A DNA stretch of 64,000 nt from Paenibacillus pabuli (GTDB lineage Bacteria > Bacillota > Bacilli > Paenibacillales > Paenibacillaceae): positions 1,674,001 through 1,738,000 of the forward strand of contig NZ_CP073714.1 of the NCBI RefSeq assembly GCF_023101145.1, in the 5' to 3' direction. The notes under the pieces are model-generated. The model was not told the DNA's origin, ran no database searches, and saw nothing but the letters and a program-made list of their open reading frames with translations. The first letter of the stretch is position 1, and each line of letters starts with the position of its first letter. A program made the position numbers and the translations under genes. Of this stretch, positions 42,119 to 51,736 are shown piece by piece.

Positions 42119-44308
42119 CTGTTCAGAAAAAAAGACGGTGAATCAGGAGCCGTAACAGTGTTCTTAATCTTGATCTTGGCCGGAATCTTTATGTTTGTTT
42201 CCATTTTCATTGATTATGCACGTATAGCTGCTTTCAAAGTACAGGCAGAACGAATGACACATGCGGCGATGAGATCTGTGATGTCAGCCTATGATACATC
42301 CTTGCGGGAATATGGATTGTTCGGCTACGGTGACAGTAGTGGTGAAGCCATCATGGCCAAGGTGCTGAATGATAGTGTGAAACCTTCGGCTGTGAAAGAT
42401 GGATTTCCAATTCTGGATATCCAGTGGGATACAACTTCACTAAGCATGGAACGTGAACTGGGTAGATACGATATTTTTAATCGTCAGATTCAGGAAGATA
42501 TGAAATATCGAGCGCCAGTTGATTTTACCCTGGAAGTGGTCAACCGTTTTAAGCCGATGTCGGAAGAGATGAAAGAAGCTGCTCATACCGTGGATCTGCT
42601 CAAAAAATTGCAGAAACTGTATGACAAACGTGAGGAATTGCTGGACGAAGCAATCGCTAATCAGATCGAATCTGCCGATACGCTAAAGGGTCTGCCCGCA
42701 CTGATCATGAATCCACCTTCCTCTGCCATTTACGACGAGATGTTAAGAGAGACGCCTGAGACAGCAGCCGAAGTAGCGGCGCGTTATGCGGATTATCTAA
42801 ACAAAAAACAAATGGATGAAGGACTGCCATTCAACCAGCAACAGTACATGCTAGAATTGGCTCGTTATCGGACTGGCGTGGGGAATGTGGCGACAGGCAT
42901 AAGCATGATCATACAGCCAGCATTGCAGGCCCACCAGACGAAATTGGAGGAAGCACAAGCCAAGATAGAGGAAGCTCGCAAAATCAACGAGGAAATGAAG
43001 CGGGTCATCGCTGAAGGGGAGAATCGATCACAGAATGCCAGTTATGAAAAAGTAGGCAATTCAACGCTGCCTGGGACGACCGCACCGTCTACCGGATCGG
43101 GTAGTGAATCCAAAAGTACCCGCTCCCTTGCTTCGGAACTTGTAAGAGCCGACACACTGTTTGATCAGTTGAACGCAAATGTTCGTTCACAAAATTCGGA
43201 TTTTACCAATGTCAGAAATGACAGCGTGGAGCTTAATATGCAGCTCCGCACGGTTACGGTAACGAGTGGTGTTTCCATTAAACCGGCGGTAAGACAGGCT
43301 AGTCAGGTCACGGAACGATATATGGACACTTATGTGAGAAGTGGAGCGTCCAATGTCATTCTTCAAAGCAAACAGCTGTTGGAGAGTGGTCGAGGATCCG
43401 ATGCCCAGCGCAAAGCGAATGACAAGGAATCCAAAGGGAAGTTGAAGGATGTTAAACGTATTTTGTCACAGATTGAAAAGGGGAGTTCTGGATCCAATGA
43501 AGCCTTTAAACAGCTGGAGGAGTACTACAATGCCAACATAGCCTTCAATGAGGCAAGCCGTGAGGAAGGCAAGAAGGCAGAGATTGCTGGCGATCCGTAT
43601 GACTCGGGTGGTGACGCCATGAACGGAATGGACAGTCTGTTCGGGGGGATGGCCGGTTTGCTGGATAGCCTTGGCGATGAATTGTTCCAGAATGAGTATG
43701 CACTGGCGTATTTCAATTCGATGGATTTTGGACAGTTGTTGGGCTGGACTGAAGGTAGTGGAGATGCTGGTGAAGTATTCAAATTGGAGAATCAGGAACT
43801 GGAATACATCGTCTATGGTTTTCATAATCCTTCTGGGAACATTGCAGCTGCATATGCCGAAATCTTTGGCATGAGACTGGCAATTCGAACTGCGGAAGGA
43901 TTAGTTGAGAATAGCAAGCTTGGGAACCCACTTCTTGTACTGTCTGCTGCAATATTGTACGGAATAACAAACGCTATCGCAGATATGGTGAAGTTGGCTA
44001 AAGAAGGCAGTGTGGAATTGTCCAAGTATATCAAAGTCAAACTTACATACAGGGACCATCTCCGTTTGTTCCTATTAATGCATAGCAACAATGAACGCAA
44101 AATGTCCCGAATGTTGGCTTTAATTCGACTGAACACCGGCGTGAATCCGGATGAGAAGCAGACCTATGCTTCGGGCAACACGCGCAGTAGTATCAAATTA
44201 TGGTTCTTACCTGGAGTCACAAGAAGTATAGGTGCTGTCATGGGCAGTGAAGACCAGGTAGAAGATGGCCGATTTTTCATTGATCGGAAGGCCGATTATT
44301 CCTATTGA
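42119..44308 (+). CDS. Large TadE/TadG-like (DUF5702-like) pilus protein
   Basis: About 729 residues. The start is probably the CTG at 42119, placed just after GGAAAGGAGGAGG; it gives MFRKKDGESGAVTVFLILI, the typical leader and helix of TadG-like proteins. The first standard codon, GTG 42158, has no ribosome binding site and would cut into the helix. After the helix come IDYARIAAFKVQAERMTHAA and EYGLFGYG, then a long coiled-coil-prone region (about 255-290, KLEEAQAKIEEARKINEEMK). A surface tip or scaffold role is inferred. Confidence 0.8.
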   Translation: MFRKKDGESGAVTVFLILILAGIFMFVSIFIDYARIAAFKVQAERMTHAAMRSVMSAYDTSLREYGLFGYGDSSGEAIMAKVLNDSVKPSAVKDGFPILDIQWDTTSLSMERELGRYDIFNRQIQEDMKYRAPVDFTLEVVNRFKPMSEEMKEAAHTVDLLKKLQKLYDKREELLDEAIANQIESADTLKGLPALIMNPPSSAIYDEMLRETPETAAEVAARYADYLNKKQMDEGLPFNQQQYMLELARYRTGVGNVATGISMIIQPALQAHQTKLEEAQAKIEEARKINEEMKRVIAEGENRSQNASYEKVGNSTLPGTTAPSTGSGSESKSTRSLASELVRADTLFDQLNANVRSQNSDFTNVRNDSVELNMQLRTVTVTSGVSIKPAVRQASQVTERYMDTYVRSGASNVILQSKQLLESGRGSDAQRKANDKESKGKLKDVKRILSQIEKGSSGSNEAFKQLEEYYNANIAFNEASREEGKKAEIAGDPYDSGGDAMNGMDSLFGGMAGLLDSLGDELFQNEYALAYFNSMDFGQLLGWTEGSGDAGEVFKLENQELEYIVYGFHNPSGNIAAAYAEIFGMRLAIRTAEGLVENSKLGNPLLVLSAAILYGITNAIADMVKLAKEGSVELSKYIKVKLTYRDHLRLFLLMHSNNERKMSRMLALIRLNTGVNPDEKQTYASGNTRSSIKLWFLPGVTRSIGAVMGSEDQVEDGRFFIDRKADYSY

Positions 44309-44337
44309 ATAATCCGGGTCGTTTCTGTGGAGGGATT

Positions 44338-45387
44338 ATGGATAAGCAGCATCAGCAAGAAAAAATGTTGGTATCGTTACACAAACGTCTAACACGAATA
44401 CACAGACTGGAAAGATTGAAATCTCTGACGAAGCAGATACGTTCTATCCAAAAGACGCGTTCTCCAAACAGGGAACATGGCAGTATCGTTTTGGAAGCCT
44501 CACTGGTTCTGCCTGTATTCCTATTCTTTGTCATGTTTCTCATTTTTATCGTACAGATGACTTTAGTATCAACAGCGCTGCAGAGTACGGCAGGAGAGGC
44601 AGTAAAGCAGTTATCCACGAAAATATATCCGGTCTCACTTGTATTTACCCCCTCTGATTCCGCAGGGGGCGAAGCCTCGGAGGGTGGATGGAAAATACCG
44701 GAGCTGTCACTGACAGAATGGGCCGAAGAGTATGCCTCTTCGCTGCCAGAGCCGCTAAGCGATTGGGTACGTGCTGCTGCTGCCAGAGGTGAACAACCGT
44801 TACAGGAGATCAAGACATCCGTTCTTGAGTCAGTACTTGATCCGACTGTTAAACCGCTGCTTCAGCCTTTTATTAATACTTCTGTACTGGATGAAGATCG
44901 TGTGCATGTTAACGGTATTTCCATACCTGACCTGAAAAATAAAACGAATCCTTACTTCCGGCTTGAATTGAGCTATGAATTGCCTGTTAAGGTTCCTTTT
45001 CTAGGAAAATCCTTACGCATTCAAGCCGCGGCAGCAGAACGGATTTGGATTGGAGATACCGGAGAAGGCTCCAATAGTAGTGGAGGAGAAGCGGATTCTG
45101 CAGGAGCAGCAACCGTGTTATCCAAGCCGGAACCCGCATACATAGGGAACAATGCAACAATTAAGGTCAAAGTGGAGCCTGGGGCTACAGCGAACTTAAC
45201 GATATTTTACAAGTCCGGTGAAAGTTCAGCCAAGCATATCGGGTGGGCGACTGCCGATGAGAATGGTGTGATTGAATGGAACTGGTTTGTAGGTACACGT
45301 ACAACGGAGGGCACATGGACATTTGTTGTAGAAACAGCGGAAGGTGCCAAGACGGTTACTGAGTTTAATGTGGCCTCCAGAAACTAA
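44338..45387 (+). CDS. Second TadE-like protein with C-terminal Ig-like region
   Basis: 349 residues from ATG 44338 behind GGAGGGATT. A basic cytoplasmic N-terminus of about 45 residues is followed by HGSIVLEASLVLPVFLFFVM, a TadE pilin-type helix with Glu at +5 or +6. The C-terminal 90 residues (YIGNNATIKVKVEPGATANL, then GVIEWNWFVGTRTTEGTW) look like an Ig-like beta domain. Placed among the pilus genes, a minor pilin exposed at the surface. Confidence 0.8.
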   Translation: MDKQHQQEKMLVSLHKRLTRIHRLERLKSLTKQIRSIQKTRSPNREHGSIVLEASLVLPVFLFFVMFLIFIVQMTLVSTALQSTAGEAVKQLSTKIYPVSLVFTPSDSAGGEASEGGWKIPELSLTEWAEEYASSLPEPLSDWVRAAAARGEQPLQEIKTSVLESVLDPTVKPLLQPFINTSVLDEDRVHVNGISIPDLKNKTNPYFRLELSYELPVKVPFLGKSLRIQAAAAERIWIGDTGEGSNSSGGEADSAGAATVLSKPEPAYIGNNATIKVKVEPGATANLTIFYKSGESSAKHIGWATADENGVIEWNWFVGTRTTEGTWTFVVETAEGAKTVTEFNVASRN

Positions 45388-45908
45388 TGAAGGAGATGAT
45401 GGAGGTGGAGTGGTTTTACCTGGCCTGTGGTTTATATGTAATTGCAGCTTTCGTTACAGATGTTCGTTCGATGAAAATTCCAAATCGTTTGACTTTACCG
45501 GTGACTGTCGCGGGAGTACTGGCCCATATCATCTGGGGAGGATGGGAGGGATTTCTGTTCTCGGCAGCTGGATTTGCGATCGGGTTTGGTGTGTTATTTC
45601 TAATGTATCTGATCGGGGCAGTGGGTGCAGGAGATGTTAAATTGTTTGGAGGCATTGGTGTTTGGACAGGACTGGCCTTTGGTGTTCACGTTATTATTTA
45701 TTCCGTTTTGTACGCAGGGGCAATTGGATTAGTCATTCTCTTGTTTCGAAGGGATTCAGCGAAGCGGATTCGCGGTATGGCAGGAAATCTTGCCGGTTTC
45801 TTCATGCTTGGTTCGCTTAAGCTGGTCAATCAGGAAAAGACATTGAAGTTTCCTTTTATGCTGGCTGTATTGCCCGGATTCATCACCGCCTATATCTACA
45901 TGACTTAA
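45387..45908 (+). CDS. Prepilin peptidase, A24 family (TadV/CpaA-like)
   Basis: 173 residues with about five membrane segments. Aspartyl protease that removes pilin leaders. The two catalytic aspartates lie in TDVRSMKIPN (near residue 25) and in the GxGD motif VGAGDVKLFGG (near residue 80). It lacks the N-terminal methylase half found in PilD, as usual for Tad enzymes. ATG 45387 overlaps the previous TAA; ATGs at 45396 and 45399 are alternatives after AAGGAG. Confidence 0.92.
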   Translation: MKEMMEVEWFYLACGLYVIAAFVTDVRSMKIPNRLTLPVTVAGVLAHIIWGGWEGFLFSAAGFAIGFGVLFLMYLIGAVGAGDVKLFGGIGVWTGLAFGVHVIIYSVLYAGAIGLVILLFRRDSAKRIRGMAGNLAGFFMLGSLKLVNQEKTLKFPFMLAVLPGFITAYIYMT

Positions 45909-45971
45909 TAAAAATTTATAAGATGTAGTGGAGTTTGGATTATAGCTTATTAACGGAAAGAGAGGATTGGC

Positions 45972-47888
45972 ATGTATGGATTAACGAGAGATTTTATTCG
46001 AAACGGCGGATCATTTATGGTTTTGGAGAAAGCAGAAGGGCTGCGAATGGACGAACTGAGCCGTGTGCAGATGGGTATGTTATCTTCTAATCAGATTCCA
46101 AGGCTTCTTCCTGTCCACATTCGCGAAATGGATCGAAATGTAACGCTGCAGTATGACATATCTGGGCACAAGATGTTGTCCCAAGTGTTAAAGTCCGGAA
46201 AAATAGAATTACGTGTGTTATATGGTCTGTTGTTTCAACTGGCAGACACATTTACGGAATGTAGACAATATATGTTGGATCCACGCAAATTACAGATTCA
46301 GGAAGATTACATATTTATCAATGGTTCACTTGAAGTTGGCGAACTCGGTTTGGTATATATTCCAATTATCGATGCAGTAGAGGTTGACCCGACTCCTCAA
46401 CAATTCCGTGACCTGGTTATTAGGTTAATGGCCCATGTTCAGGAACTTCAGGGAGAAGGGATTCAACGTGTTCTCCAGCAATGTGACAGTGAGCAATGGG
46501 ATATCAGACAACTGCGTGAACTTTTACTTGAATTATATGCAGATGAGCAGAATGGTTCAGGGCAAGCATCGTTTATGTCTTCACGTGGGTCATTAGGGTC
46601 AATTGACAGTAAATTGGGAATGCCACTTTCTGCGGTTTCAGAGCGGGGACAAGAGCCTTTTTCCAATAGAACTGGGCAAGATCGGAATCATCAATTGCAT
46701 GGGGAGGGTGAATCTGGGCAGAGACTGAAATCAATTCAGCAATCAAGAGCATCTAGTACAGAGGAAGAAAAACTCCTTAATAAACCCTTTTCTGGATTTT
46801 CCGGGAGACGTCCACCGATAGAGTCTTCAATGCAATCAAAAGGTGTTACGAATCCGTCACAGCGCCAAACATTTGATTCATTACAGGACAATGATATGGA
46901 AAAGGATGAGAAGGACGAGAAGCAGGATTCTTCCAAAACGACCTATATCCTTCTGGGCTGTATGATTGCCATGGCGCTGGTATGGAGATTTATCTATATG
47001 GAACAGCCGGGGCAGACACAAATGATTTTATCCGCAGCATTAAGTGCCGGGTTGCTTGGGATCGCGGGTTGGGCGTGGGTGACTAAAGGGAGATTCGGAA
47101 ATTCGAAATCCAATCTATTAAGCAAAAAAGTGCCTGATGAAGAATACACGGATGGCGAACTACAGAAGGGCTCATCCAATAAGCGATCTGCTTTATTTGG
47201 CTTGGGTAGAGGCAAGGGTAAGCAGAAAGAAAGCGAAGAAGAGATGTTTCAGGAAAGCTGGCGTTGGAATGCATCTGAAAGATCGCCAGATGGTAACTCG
47301 TATGCACAAGGTTACACGAGTCAACAGAGCTCTGGTGATATGCAAAGTGCTCAATCAGAAATGGGACACTCTTTTGAATCCAGGTCATCTGTAACAGGAA
47401 ATTCTCGCTTTCAAAATCTACATATTCCATCTGAAGCTTCTGATGGACCTTTCATTCAGCATGCTGTCGAAGCCGTGGCTGCAACATCGGAACTTGTCCG
47501 TCATCATGCCGCGGCTGATGCAACTGTAAACCTGCAAAATGTTGCTGGAGGAGGCATTGCAGGAGCAGGTTCAGTAGTACCTTCCTTTTATCTTGAACGC
47601 AGATCAGCAAGCGGAGACAAAAATGAACGGATGGATGTCCGTGGTGCATCGTTTGTGATTGGCCGCTCGGCGGACATGGTCCAGTGGGTAGATTCAGCAA
47701 CCGGTGTGTCCCGTGCTCATGTGGAATTAAGCCGGAACAAATCCGGCTATGTCATTAAGGATTTGGGCTCTGTGAATGGCACCATTCTCAAGGGGAATGT
47801 TCTTGCTCCGTACAAAGAATATCCACTGGAAGATGGAGATACCTTTATGTTGGCTGAGTCTGTTTACACATATCGATCAGTCGGATAG
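45972..47888 (+). CDS. FHA-domain membrane protein of the pilus locus (DUF6382-like N-terminus)
   Basis: 638 residues. The N-terminal 190 residues (LTRDFIRNGGSFMVLEKAEG, then LLFQLADTFTECRQYMLDP) match the domain that accompanies Firmicute Flp loci. After a polar linker are two membrane segments (about 318-365, TYILLGCMIAMALVWRFIYM), another low-complexity linker, and a C-terminal FHA domain with SFVIGRSADMVQWVDSATG, VSRAHVEL and LGSVNGTILKG. FHA domains bind phosphothreonine, so Ser/Thr kinase signalling to the pilus is inferred. No kinase gene is in this window. Confidence 0.85.
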   Translation: MYGLTRDFIRNGGSFMVLEKAEGLRMDELSRVQMGMLSSNQIPRLLPVHIREMDRNVTLQYDISGHKMLSQVLKSGKIELRVLYGLLFQLADTFTECRQYMLDPRKLQIQEDYIFINGSLEVGELGLVYIPIIDAVEVDPTPQQFRDLVIRLMAHVQELQGEGIQRVLQQCDSEQWDIRQLRELLLELYADEQNGSGQASFMSSRGSLGSIDSKLGMPLSAVSERGQEPFSNRTGQDRNHQLHGEGESGQRLKSIQQSRASSTEEEKLLNKPFSGFSGRRPPIESSMQSKGVTNPSQRQTFDSLQDNDMEKDEKDEKQDSSKTTYILLGCMIAMALVWRFIYMEQPGQTQMILSAALSAGLLGIAGWAWVTKGRFGNSKSNLLSKKVPDEEYTDGELQKGSSNKRSALFGLGRGKGKQKESEEEMFQESWRWNASERSPDGNSYAQGYTSQQSSGDMQSAQSEMGHSFESRSSVTGNSRFQNLHIPSEASDGPFIQHAVEAVAATSELVRHHAAADATVNLQNVAGGGIAGAGSVVPSFYLERRSASGDKNERMDVRGASFVIGRSADMVQWVDSATGVSRAHVELSRNKSGYVIKDLGSVNGTILKGNVLAPYKEYPLEDGDTFMLAESVYTYRSVG

Positions 47889-48788
47889 ACCCCGGTGTTT
47901 CAGGTCTTCCAGCGCATCGGTTAATGTAGGGAAGGTGAACTGGAATCCGTGATCCAGCGCTTTTTTCGGGATAACCCGCTGTCCCTGAAGCAGCACGACA
48001 GAGAGTTCCCCAACCAGTGTTTTGATCAAAATTCCGGGTACGGGGAACCAGTGCGGACGATGATACACTTTGCCTACCGTGCGTCCGAATTCATCATTGG
48101 TAACCGGGTTGGGGGAAGAAGCGTTAACCGGACCGGAGATTTCTTTATTTTGGATCGTGAAATCTATCAAACGTACAATATCCATAATATGAATCCAACT
48201 GGTCCACTGTTTGCCACTTCCCACCCTGCCCCCAACACCAAGCATATAAGGCAGTTTCATTAATGGAAAAGCACCTTTTTTATGACCAAGCACGAGGCTA
48301 ACACGAATCTTCACGAGTCTCACATGTTTGATGGCATCCGCGGCAACTTCCCATTGTTCAGAAACGCGAGAGGGGAAATTCATCGATTTATGTGGGCTGT
48401 TTTCATCAAATGTTTCTGTGGGAGAGGTACCATAGATCGCCATGGCAGATGCCTGTACGACTACCTCCGGTTTGTGTTCCAGTGAATCTATCAATTTGGC
48501 TACACGTGCTACAGTAGTCACTCTGGATTCAACAATCTCCAGTTTCGCTTTGGTTGTCCAACGTTGATTCAACGTTTCTCCAGCAAGGTTCACCAAGGCA
48601 TCCATGCCGTCCAGCAAATGTGGCTGTTCCTCCACCTGTTCCCATGAGATATACGTTAGGTTTTGACTGGGATTATGTAAATTCGGCAGTTTACGTGTAA
48701 TAACTTTCACATGATGGCCTGCCTGAAGCCAGTAATCAACGAGTGCTCCTCCGACAAAACCGGTACCTCCGCAAATCGCAATCTTCAT
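47877..48788 (-). CDS. YfcH-like NAD(P)-dependent epimerase-family protein (TIGR01777)
   Basis: 303 residues. Rossmann fold with GGTGFVGGALVDYWL at the N-terminus, VNLAGETLNQRWT after the fourth strand, the catalytic-region ASAMAIYG (Tyr present) and the C-terminal DUF1731-like end (LGEL-type VGELSVVLLQGQRVIPKKAL). Reaction unknown. It converges on the FHA gene with a 12-base overlap of the coding ends and no visible terminator between them. Confidence 0.92.
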   Translation of the reverse strand: MKIAICGGTGFVGGALVDYWLQAGHHVKVITRKLPNLHNPSQNLTYISWEQVEEQPHLLDGMDALVNLAGETLNQRWTTKAKLEIVESRVTTVARVAKLIDSLEHKPEVVVQASAMAIYGTSPTETFDENSPHKSMNFPSRVSEQWEVAADAIKHVRLVKIRVSLVLGHKKGAFPLMKLPYMLGVGGRVGSGKQWTSWIHIMDIVRLIDFTIQNKEISGPVNASSPNPVTNDEFGRTVGKVYHRPHWFPVPGILIKTLVGELSVVLLQGQRVIPKKALDHGFQFTFPTLTDALEDLKHRGLSD

Positions 48789-48840
48789 CTTGGCGCCCCC
48801 TTGTTATTCTATCTATGCTGACATGTAATATTGGATCGAC

Positions 48841-48901
48841 AAACAGCCCCGGGCGGTAAGCACTGCCTTACTGGGGATGACTTACCTGACGGGGCATGTT
48901 T
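48841..48901. terminator. Long hairpin downstream of the DUF2621-like gene
   Basis: AAACAGCCCCG (48841-48851) pairs with CGGGGCATGTTT (48890-48901), and GGTAAG with CTTACC inside. The T tail is weak, so it could be a processing or structural RNA element instead. Confidence 0.5.
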
Positions 48902-48944
48902 GCAAATATGTAAGCCTGCTACGTGTTCGGCTGAATTCAATGAT

Positions 48945-49415
48945 CTATTTATTCATCAAATGTTTATAAGGCGAATAGTCAATGTGGTTTTTCTCCAGAA
49001 ATTTTACCAGAAACTTATTATCCCGTTTTGGTGTGGCTATAATGTATCCTTTAATGCAATGATCTCGGGATACTTCAGGCGCATTATTTTCGTACGCGAT
49101 TTTCCCGATTTCTGCTGCGATGGAATGTTTGGCGATATCTCGAAATGGACCGGGAACAGGCTCTACAAGCTGGTCGAGGAAAGCTTTTGCTTCATCTGTC
49201 CATAAATGACGGCTGGTTTCAACCCAGTGATTCTGCCAATCCAGTTTCGACTTTCCGTCTGCTTTTGGGAGCACTTTCAAAAACTTGCGCATCATAAAAA
49301 ATCCGCCAATACACATGCTTCCAAGCAAAAGAACGGTCCAGAATGCGATCGTGTTCATAAACCAATTGCTGGGGGTACTGCTGGTCAACGTCAAAGCGTA
49401 TGAGCCGAAAATCAT
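48945..49415 (-). CDS. DUF2621-like membrane-anchored protein
   Basis: 156 residues. One strong membrane segment near residues 18-38 (FMNTIAFWTVLLLGSMCIGG), then a soluble basic domain (LDWQNHWVETSRHLWTDEAKAFLDQLVEPVPGPFRDIAKH). The latter matches the DUF2621 proteins of Bacillales, often near ccdC. ATG 49415 follows GAGGTGACTCC. Function unknown. Confidence 0.8.
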   Translation of the reverse strand: MIFGSYALTLTSSTPSNWFMNTIAFWTVLLLGSMCIGGFFMMRKFLKVLPKADGKSKLDWQNHWVETSRHLWTDEAKAFLDQLVEPVPGPFRDIAKHSIAAEIGKIAYENNAPEVSRDHCIKGYIIATPKRDNKFLVKFLEKNHIDYSPYKHLMNK

Positions 49416-49585
49416 TGCGGAGTCACCTCGGTTTATTTGATTTTCACGGAAAGACGATTTCGCCCGCCCATGTTCCAAATTACAGCTGTAAAAAATAGCC
49501 TATATCCCGAATTATAGCGCATTTCTAGATTTATTTCGATAATCGCGTTAGAATAAGGGATAATTCAGAAAAAGGGGGATTAATG

Positions 49586-50713
49586 ATGCTGAAAATCGGC
49601 TCCCATGTGTCCTTTTCGGACAAGGGATTATTGAGTGCAACGAAGGAAGCGTCCTCGTACGGTTCCAATTCGTTTATGATATATACGGGTGCACCGCAAA
49701 ATACCCGCCGCAAGCCCATTGAGTCCATGTTTATTGAGGAAGGCAAGCTTGCGATGCAAGAAGGCGGAATGGAAGATATCGTTGTCCATGCGCCATACAT
49801 TATTAACCTTGGATCATACAAAGAAAACACGTATGAGCTGGCTGTAAGTTTTCTTCAAGAAGAGATTCGTCGTACACATGCGATTGGTGTCAAAAATATC
49901 GTGCTGCATCCCGGTGCATTTACGGACAAGGATGCCCACTACGGCATTGGACGTATATCGGAAGGCTTGAACGAGGTGCTTGACGGTGTGAAAGAGACGG
50001 ATGTCAATATCGCTCTGGAAACAATGGCTGGCAAAGGCACTGAAATGGGCCGCAGCTTTGAAGAGATTGCTCAGATTATGGAGAAGGTTACACACAATGA
50101 ACGCCTAACTGTATGTATGGATACATGCCACATTCACGATGCAGGTTATGATATCGTAAACGACCTGGACGGTGTTCTTGAACAATTTGATCGTACGGTA
50201 GGGCTTGACCGCATTGCCGTAATGCATATTAATGATAGTAAGAACCCTGTGGGTGCGCACAAGGACCGTCATACACCGATTGGCTCCGGCTGGATTGGTT
50301 TTGAGGCGATTAACCGTATCGTGCATCACGAAGCTCTTAAGGATCGTCCGTTTATTCTGGAAACGCCTTGGATCGGTAAAGAAGCCAAAACACAGCGTCC
50401 AATGTACGAAGCGGAGATTGCATTGCTTCGCGGGGATGTTGCTGGACGATTTGGCCCCGAATTCCTGACAGAAGTGGAACAACTGCATCATTTCTTCAAA
50501 GGAAAAGAGATTGAGTCCCGTTCATATGTTTTGGATATCTGGACGCTGCTCAAAAATGATGCCAAAGCGAAGAAAGCCGACCCACGCGAGCCGTTGGAGC
50601 GTCTGTATGACCTCGTGGCTGAAGCCTCATTGTTCCCGCATTTGAATGAAGAACAACTGAATCATCGTTTGATTGCCTGGCTTGCAGGCAAAGAAATTTT
50701 TGTCACGGCCTAG
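49586..50713 (+). CDS. nfo: Endonuclease IV (Nfo) with C-terminal extension
   Basis: 375 residues. AP endonuclease that cleaves 5' of abasic sites. The TIM-barrel metal site is clear: [77 protein letters not shown], and ETPW. The catalytic barrel ends near residue 290, the usual length; about 85 further residues ([20 protein letters not shown] onward) form an extra helical domain. ATG 49586 and 49583 both fit AAGGGGGAT. Confidence 0.93.
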   Translation: MLKIGSHVSFSDKGLLSATKEASSYGSNSFMIYTGAPQNTRRKPIESMFIEEGKLAMQEGGMEDIVVHAPYIINLGSYKENTYELAVSFLQEEIRRTHAIGVKNIVLHPGAFTDKDAHYGIGRISEGLNEVLDGVKETDVNIALETMAGKGTEMGRSFEEIAQIMEKVTHNERLTVCMDTCHIHDAGYDIVNDLDGVLEQFDRTVGLDRIAVMHINDSKNPVGAHKDRHTPIGSGWIGFEAINRIVHHEALKDRPFILETPWIGKEAKTQRPMYEAEIALLRGDVAGRFGPEFLTEVEQLHHFFKGKEIESRSYVLDIWTLLKNDAKAKKADPREPLERLYDLVAEASLFPHLNEEQLNHRLIAWLAGKEIFVTA

Positions 50714-50735
50714 TTGAAGGAGGAAAAATAACCCG

Positions 50736-51629
50736 ATGGAGATTCACGCTAAACAAGTACGTCCTGATGTTAAAAACCGCGCCGATCGGGCGCGGATGCT
50801 CATTTCCTGTCCGGATGGACCGGGAATTGTTGCCGCAGTATCCCATTTCTTGCACCAGCATGGTGCAAACATTGTACAGTCGGACCAATACACAATGGAC
50901 CCGGCTGGCGGCATGTTTTTTATGCGGATCGAGTTCGATCTTCCACAATTATCGGTGAACCTGCCCAAGCTGGAAGCTGATTTTGAAGAAGTGGCAAACC
51001 GTTTCAATATGGATTGGAGTCTTTCCGCGGTTAGCCGCAAGAAGAAACTTGCCATCTTTGTATCCAAGGAGGATCACTGTCTGGTTGAGCTGTTGTGGCA
51101 ATGGCAGGCTGGCGATCTGGATGCAGACATCGCGCTTGTTGTGAGCAATCATCTGGATATGAAGGACTACGTCGAATCATTTGGCATTCCTTATCATCAT
51201 ATTCCGGTTACAGCAGATACGAAGAAGGAAGCTGAACAGCGCCAATTGGATGTGATTGGTAATGATGTTGATGTAATCATTCTTGCACGTTATATGCAAA
51301 TCATTTCCCCGATGTTTATTGAGCATTACCGCAACCGAATTATTAACATTCATCACTCGTTTCTGCCAGCCTTTGTCGGCGGTAAACCGTATGCCCAAGC
51401 GTACAACCGTGGTGTCAAAATTATCGGTGCAACAGCTCACTATGTTACGGAAGAACTGGATGGCGGACCGATTATTGAGCAGGACGTTCAACGTGTAAGC
51501 CACGGGGATGATGTAACCGAGTTGAAACGCATTGGTCGTACCATTGAGCGTGTTGTTCTTGCCCGTGCCGTTAAATGGCATGTTGAAGACCGCGTATTGG
51601 TTCATGAAAATAAAACGGTCGTATTTTAA
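50736..51629 (+). CDS. purU: Formyltetrahydrofolate deformylase
   Basis: 297 residues. Hydrolyses 10-formyl-THF to formate and THF to balance one-carbon pools. N-terminal ACT domain (about 15-95; MLISCPDGPGIVAAVSHFLH) and a C-terminal formyltransferase-type domain with INIHHSFLPAFVGGKPY and GATAHYVTEELDGGPIIEQ. The ACT domain and the absence of a purine-synthesis neighbour distinguish it from PurN. AAGGAGG lies before ATG 50736. Confidence 0.95.
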   Translation: MEIHAKQVRPDVKNRADRARMLISCPDGPGIVAAVSHFLHQHGANIVQSDQYTMDPAGGMFFMRIEFDLPQLSVNLPKLEADFEEVANRFNMDWSLSAVSRKKKLAIFVSKEDHCLVELLWQWQAGDLDADIALVVSNHLDMKDYVESFGIPYHHIPVTADTKKEAEQRQLDVIGNDVDVIILARYMQIISPMFIEHYRNRIINIHHSFLPAFVGGKPYAQAYNRGVKIIGATAHYVTEELDGGPIIEQDVQRVSHGDDVTELKRIGRTIERVVLARAVKWHVEDRVLVHENKTVVF

Positions 51630-51689
51630 GCTAATGCTTTAATACTGCGCAAGGTTGATTCGAGAAGATATATCTCTATTCCAAAAAAA

Positions 51690-51736
51690 GAAAAGGCGGT
51701 TCCCTATTCATGTCTGAACGGGGGATCGCCTTTTTG
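51690..51736. terminator. Bidirectional terminator after purU
   Basis: AAAAGGCGGTTCCC pairs with GGGGATCGCCTTTT; T run on the plus strand and A run ahead. It overlaps the 3' end of the minus-strand gene at 51704. Confidence 0.8.

Noticed and set aside
48831..49205. 124-codon plus-strand frame opposite the DUF2621-like gene
   Set aside because: Antisense to a supported gene and without a start signal.
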